Below are positions 4,754-8,465 of a stretch of 8,465 nt of DNA, piece by piece. The translations under genes were made by a program, and so were the position numbers. Below the pieces are notes generated by a model that was given only the letters and a program-made list of their open reading frames with translations, made no database searches and was not told the DNA's origin. The stretch comes from JAXGPP01 sp964436865 (GTDB taxonomy: Bacteria > Planctomycetota > Planctomycetia > Pirellulales > Thermoguttaceae), in contig CAYTFK010000305.1 in the NCBI GenBank assembly GCA_964436865.1, positions 1-8,465 of the forward strand, written 5' to 3'. Numbering within the stretch: position 1 is the stretch's first letter; each line of letters starts with the position of its first letter.

Positions 4754-7700
4754 ATGATGGCGCGGTTTGTACAGTGTCCCGGTTGCGGACACTCCTATCC
4801 TTGGAAGCCCAGTCTCGAAGGGCGGCGGGTGCAGTGCAAGCACTGCGGCAACGCGTTTCGCGTGCCGGCGCTCGCAGAAGCCGAGCAGACGGCTGCGTCC
4901 GCGCCCAGCCTGGGGAGCTTTTTGGAGGAGGAACTCTCGAAGCCATATCACCTCGCGGTGCCGGTGGAAGTGGTTGAGAGCGACAACCCGTTTGCCGCAG
5001 GGGCCAGACTGGGTCGGTCGCCACGATGGAGTGGTGGAGGTTACTCGCGGTCGAGTTACGGGGGGGGTGGCGTCGGCGGTTTCTTGGCCAGCCACAAGTT
5101 GATGATTGCCGTGCTGGCCGTCTCTGTGCTGCTGTTCTTTGCCAACCTCTCCATGAGTTCGGTCGTTCCCATGGCGGCACTTTCCGCAGTGGGCGCGTTG
5201 GCGTGGGGGTTGTTCGTGGCGGCGTTCGGTCTTCTGCCGCCACCCGAGCGGGACGAATCTCCGGCCGGACACGTGTTCCTGTTATTGGCGTTCCTGCACC
5301 TGCTTTATGTGTTAGGGTCGATCTCTTACTCCCTGTTTAATCAAATACAGCAAGGGGCGCCCGCTGCCTATATGGGCGGTGTCATCGTCGGCGTCATAAT
5401 CGGTCTGGTGATCTATCTGACGATTTGGGGAGCGATCACGGCGTTGTTTTTCTTTCTTTACCGCCGTTACGGCTTCTTCAAGGTTGCGGGCTGGACGCAA
5501 GTTGTCAGCGGTATCCTGGCATTGCCATTGCTTTTTGCCATGCCGTCCTTGATCGAGGCGGCGAAGAATGCAAAGCAGAACGAAATCGCGGCGGAGCAGC
5601 CGTGGTCGGATTCCGACACTGCACGGCCCCCGTCGCCGTTTCCCGCACCTGGCCCATCGCCGTCTCCATCGCAGCCCCCCTCCGACGCTATGGCGGCGAA
5701 TACGAACCCGTTTCAGCCGGTCGACGCAAACCCCTTCACCCCTGCTGACGATAATCCGTTCAAGTCAGTTGCCGATGACGGCGCGGGCGACTCTGAGACG
5801 ACAAAGGACGTCGGCTGGTCGGTCGAGGTGGACCCCCCGCTCGAATCGTTCACGCTGTTCAGCGGCGAGAAATTCGCATCCCTCCCGCCCATCCCTGGCC
5901 AGGCGGAGCTCGTTATTCCGGCCGCGTCCAGCCCATTCATTGCCGTCTTTGCAGAGGTATTCGGCCGCGGGAATGGTTGTGGTATCGTCGATCTGCGTAC
6001 TGGCCGCGCGGCGGGGCAATTGTCGCTGAATGCCGACCCGGGCGACCACCAAGCCTTGAGTCCCGACGGTAAGCTTGTGGCCAGCACGACGCAGTTCGGC
6101 AATGTCGGACTGGGTGTGTGGGCGGTGGAGACGGGACAGGCGGTCTACGAGTATCTGCCTGGTCAGCGAGGCTTCCGCTTCCTCGCTTTTTCAGAGCCGG
6201 ATCGGTTGATTGCCGTGCAGGACACGAGGGAGGAGTTTGCGATCCTGTTGATCGACCCGATTCGCGGCAATGAAATTGGGCAATTCACGATTAAACGTCG
6301 CGGGCTGGGCGGCGAGACGAGCCTGGCGATCAGTCCGGGCGGACGCTATCTGGCCGCCGTGTACGACGGCGCGCTGCACATGTACGACCTGGGCAATTGC
6401 CAACTGGTCGGCCGTGCCCCCCTGCCCTCGTCTTTCAAAGCGGATCGCGCGGCTGAGGGGCTGGCGTTCTCGCCCGACGGGACAGAGATTGTCGCTGCGA
6501 TGCCGCATTTTCGCGAACTGCAACTCTGCTCGTGGGACGTGAGCACGGGCGAAGTGACATTCGAGCGACAATACGAAACCAGTCCGGCCGCCAACGTGCC
6601 GGGCGTGACATCGTACCGCGGAGCGGTAATCGATTGGGTGCCCGACAAGACAGCATGGCTCCTGGAGGGGCACCTGCTCCTCGATCGCAAGACGGGCGAG
6701 AAGATCTGGATTTTTCCCGAAACGGACGGCAATCCGCGCAAGATGATCGACGCCGAGCGGATGCTCTGGTTGAGCAGGCGGCGTGGCGGCGGTACCGAAT
6801 TGGCCATCGCCACGGTGCCAAAAGACAAAGTGGTTAAGGCGAGCGAAGCGGTGCAGGCGGGCGGTATTGGAGTCGACGCTGCCCTGCCGCCAATCACGCG
6901 GGCTGACACTTCGTCGGCCCAGTCGCTGGTGCTCAATGAACCGATCGATTCCTGGTCGGTGCGGCCGGATCCGGCGATCACCGCCTCGAAACTACCCACC
7001 AAGCCGGTCTTGTTTGAAGCCAGTCCCGGCGATCTTCGCCAGGTGAGGTTCTCGCGCGACACGTCCCGGGTAACGGTCCTGCGGGCGGTGCCGCCGCCCG
7101 GAGGCTCGCTCAGGATTGGCGCGGAACCGGTGGGGAACGTGCTTGAGGCGTACGGTTTTCCGACCGGGCGTCGGCAGAAAGAAATCTCCCTGCCGATGTT
7201 CTACTATCTCATGGATGTGAGCCCCGACGGCAACTTGGCGCTCATGGGCACTTTCATGGCCCAGCCGCCCCAGCGCGACCGCCTCGATGTCTGGGCATTT
7301 GAGCAGGGGCGGCACGCGGTCGGTTGGCGACCGTATGGCGATAAAGAGAAGGTGGAGGATCGCGAGGTGCAGTTCGCCGCCTTCGTGAACCACCAGCACG
7401 TGGTGACGCTGAACAAGTCGGGCGATCTGGTGCTCTGGAAGCTGCCCGAATGCAAGGCCGTTTACAAGGCCGAGTACGCCGAGCCGATCCTGGCAATGAG
7501 CCCCGGCGGCAAGTACCTGGCCGTCAAGGCGGTTACCGACCCGGTGCCGCGAATCATCGACGCGGCCACTGGGGCGCCGGAAGGGTTGCTCGAATCACCG
7601 GCCGCCCTGGAAGGGATCTTGGCGGTGGCCTTCCGCCGCGACGGCAAAATGCTGGCGGCGGTCAATCGCGACGCCGTGTACACGTGGAGCCTGGAGGACG

Positions 7701-8465
7701 GCAAGCTCAAGGCGGAGGTCCCGCTACCGACCCCGGGGAGCGGCCCGGCGCGGTGGAGCGGCGACGGTCACTTGCTGCTGTCGGGTTGGGGCGGTCAGCG
7801 TCGATTGGTCGATGTGGACCGGCGTTTCGTCGTCTGGTCGTACAGGCTGCAGGCGTGCTGCGAGGCCAGCGGCTGTCCGGACCAACGCTACTGGTACGCC
7901 GCCGAAGGACAATCGACCAGACAAGGCAAAGTCTACGGCCTGATCGCCGTCGACGTGCCCAGCGCTGCCGTGCGAACGCGGCTGGAGGGCAAGTCGATCG
8001 AGGAGTTGGCCCTGATTTACCCGGGCTCCAAAGTGAGCGTATCCGCCAGTGTGCCCGGTGACGACGCGACCGCCGTCACCAGCGCGATGCGCGAGCGGTT
8101 GGAGAACCTCGGGGTAATTGTCGCCGATGGAGCCCCGGTGCAGGTGTCGATCTCGGCCGAGGAAAAGGGGACGGGGAACCAGATCGAGGCACGGCGATTT
8201 GACGGATCGGAGGTTCAGCGGTTTGAACAGCGACAAGTGGTGATCAAGGTGCGGGTCTCCGATGCTTCCGGTCGAAAGTACGAACGAGAGAAATCAGTTG
8301 GGATGCGCGCGCTCGGTACTGTCGGTTCGACCAACGCCCAGGAGGAACTCTCGCGTGAAATGCGCGAGGAAGCCCGCAAGTCCGCCACCAATCTCACCTT
8401 CCCGAAGATTGTCTTCCCCGACGGGTTTGAGAACGGGTTGGGGACCTCGACCTTGAGCCGATTGG
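4754..8465 (+). CDS. Large membrane protein: zinc ribbon, five TM helices, NPF linker, WD40-like propeller (3' end cut)
   Basis: The frame is open for 1,237 codons and leaves the window without a stop. The start is ATG 4754 or the adjacent ATG 4757, after a G-rich stretch; an in-frame TAG at 4724 limits upstream choices. A Cys4 ribbon of the MJ0042 type lies at C8-P-G-C11 and C28-x-x-C31. A Gly/Ser linker precedes five predicted membrane helices at about 116-134, 137-161, 173-195, 208-235 and 246-266. A Pro/Ser-rich linker (283-343) holds three NPF motifs. From about 350 to 1055 the sequence is an irregular beta-propeller, with blade-type turns SPDGK (436), SPGGR (527), SPDGT (573), SPDGN (823), SPGGK (916) and RRDGK (961), and WD-like ends such as LHMYDL, LCSWDV and VYTWSL. 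Residues about 1060-1237 form another domain (YPGSKVSVSASV onward). With the ribbon inside, five helices place the propeller outside the cytoplasmic membrane; this is inference. I recall ribbon/propeller proteins of this sort in planctomycetes, of unknown role; a scaffold or sensor is a guess. Confidence 0.9.
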   Translation, partial: MMARFVQCPGCGHSYPWKPSLEGRRVQCKHCGNAFRVPALAEAEQTAASAPSLGSFLEEELSKPYHLAVPVEVVESDNPFAAGARLGRSPRWSGGGYSRSSYGGGGVGGFLASHKLMIAVLAVSVLLFFANLSMSSVVPMAALSAVGALAWGLFVAAFGLLPPPERDESPAGHVFLLLAFLHLLYVLGSISYSLFNQIQQGAPAAYMGGVIVGVIIGLVIYLTIWGAITALFFFLYRRYGFFKVAGWTQVVSGILALPLLFAMPSLIEAAKNAKQNEIAAEQPWSDSDTARPPSPFPAPGPSPSPSQPPSDAMAANTNPFQPVDANPFTPADDNPFKSVADDGAGDSETTKDVGWSVEVDPPLESFTLFSGEKFASLPPIPGQAELVIPAASSPFIAVFAEVFGRGNGCGIVDLRTGRAAGQLSLNADPGDHQALSPDGKLVASTTQFGNVGLGVWAVETGQAVYEYLPGQRGFRFLAFSEPDRLIAVQDTREEFAILLIDPIRGNEIGQFTIKRRGLGGETSLAISPGGRYLAAVYDGALHMYDLGNCQLVGRAPLPSSFKADRAAEGLAFSPDGTEIVAAMPHFRELQLCSWDVSTGEVTFERQYETSPAANVPGVTSYRGAVIDWVPDKTAWLLEGHLLLDRKTGEKIWIFPETDGNPRKMIDAERMLWLSRRRGGGTELAIATVPKDKVVKASEAVQAGGIGVDAALPPITRADTSSAQSLVLNEPIDSWSVRPDPAITASKLPTKPVLFEASPGDLRQVRFSRDTSRVTVLRAVPPPGGSLRIGAEPVGNVLEAYGFPTGRRQKEISLPMFYYLMDVSPDGNLALMGTFMAQPPQRDRLDVWAFEQGRHAVGWRPYGDKEKVEDREVQFAAFVNHQHVVTLNKSGDLVLWKLPECKAVYKAEYAEPILAMSPGGKYLAVKAVTDPVPRIIDAATGAPEGLLESPAALEGILAVAFRRDGKMLAAVNRDAVYTWSLEDGKLKAEVPLPTPGSGPARWSGDGHLLLSGWGGQRRLVDVDRRFVVWSYRLQACCEASGCPDQRYWYAAEGQSTRQGKVYGLIAVDVPSAAVRTRLEGKSIEELALIYPGSKVSVSASVPGDDATAVTSAMRERLENLGVIVADGAPVQVSISAEEKGTGNQIEARRFDGSEVQRFEQRQVVIKVRVSDASGRKYEREKSVGMRALGTVGSTNAQEELSREMREEARKSATNLTFPKIVFPDGFENGLGTSTLSRL
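5705..5761 (+). repeat. Periodic NPF motifs in the linker of the large protein
   Basis: The linker contains NPF at residues 318, 326 and 334, exactly 8 residues apart, in the frame NPFQPVDA-NPFTPADD-NPFKS; another NPF occurs at residue 78 just before the membrane part. The DNA copies are not identical (AAC CCG TTT, AAC CCC TTC, AAT CCG TTC), so the peptide motif appears conserved rather than freshly duplicated. Confidence 0.75.

Noticed and set aside
4754..8465. Frameshift or break within the large gene
   Set aside because: The frame stays open for 1,237 codons with consistent third-base bias and domain order; smaller ORFs in other frames are shadows.

Overview
This window looks like chromosomal DNA of a planctomycete, probably from the Pirellulales side of the phylum. 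It is GC-rich with G/C-biased third codon positions. Several proteins have the character of families I associate with planctomycetes: a small CC...CPxC protein, a 161-residue conserved hypothetical, an integrase C-terminus of the RSFGTRWAKRVMPAVLQ type, and a zinc-ribbon/membrane/beta-propeller protein with NPF repeats. The taxonomic call is inference from protein character, not from a marker gene. The left edge is probably a contig end, because bases 1-45 are untrimmed Illumina adapter including an index.

Left part (46-2442). A truncated tyrosine recombinase reads rightward and stops 2 bases from the 3' end of a tRNA-Leu(UAA) gene on the minus strand. Also on the minus strand, and 25 bases upstream of the tRNA in the direction of transcription, is leuA (2-isopropylmalate synthase, first committed step of leucine synthesis). 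Upstream of leuA lies what looks like a complete transcription attenuator: a sigma70-like promoter, a 16-18 codon leader peptide with seven Leu codons in eight, an antiterminator arm right after the leader stop codon, and a perfect 10-bp terminator hairpin with a T run. Leader, leuA and tRNA-Leu appear to form one unit in which leucine synthesis is controlled by charged tRNA-Leu.

Middle part (2443-4508). After about 250 bases with only weak promoter- and hairpin-like signals come three rightward genes: a 76-residue Cys-motif protein (GTG start with a strong Shine-Dalgarno site), a 161-residue conserved hypothetical, and an exported, possibly lipid-anchored protein of about 300 residues that resembles the LolA/LolB-like class in character.

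Right part (4754 to the edge). One very large gene fills the rest and runs off the window without a stop. It has an N-terminal Cys4 zinc ribbon, five predicted membrane helices, a Pro/Ser-rich linker with NPF repeats, a long irregular WD40-like propeller and a C-terminal domain. I see no CRISPR array, toxin-antitoxin pair, complete insertion sequence or recognised defence system. The most interesting system here is the leucine attenuator and its link to the tRNA gene.
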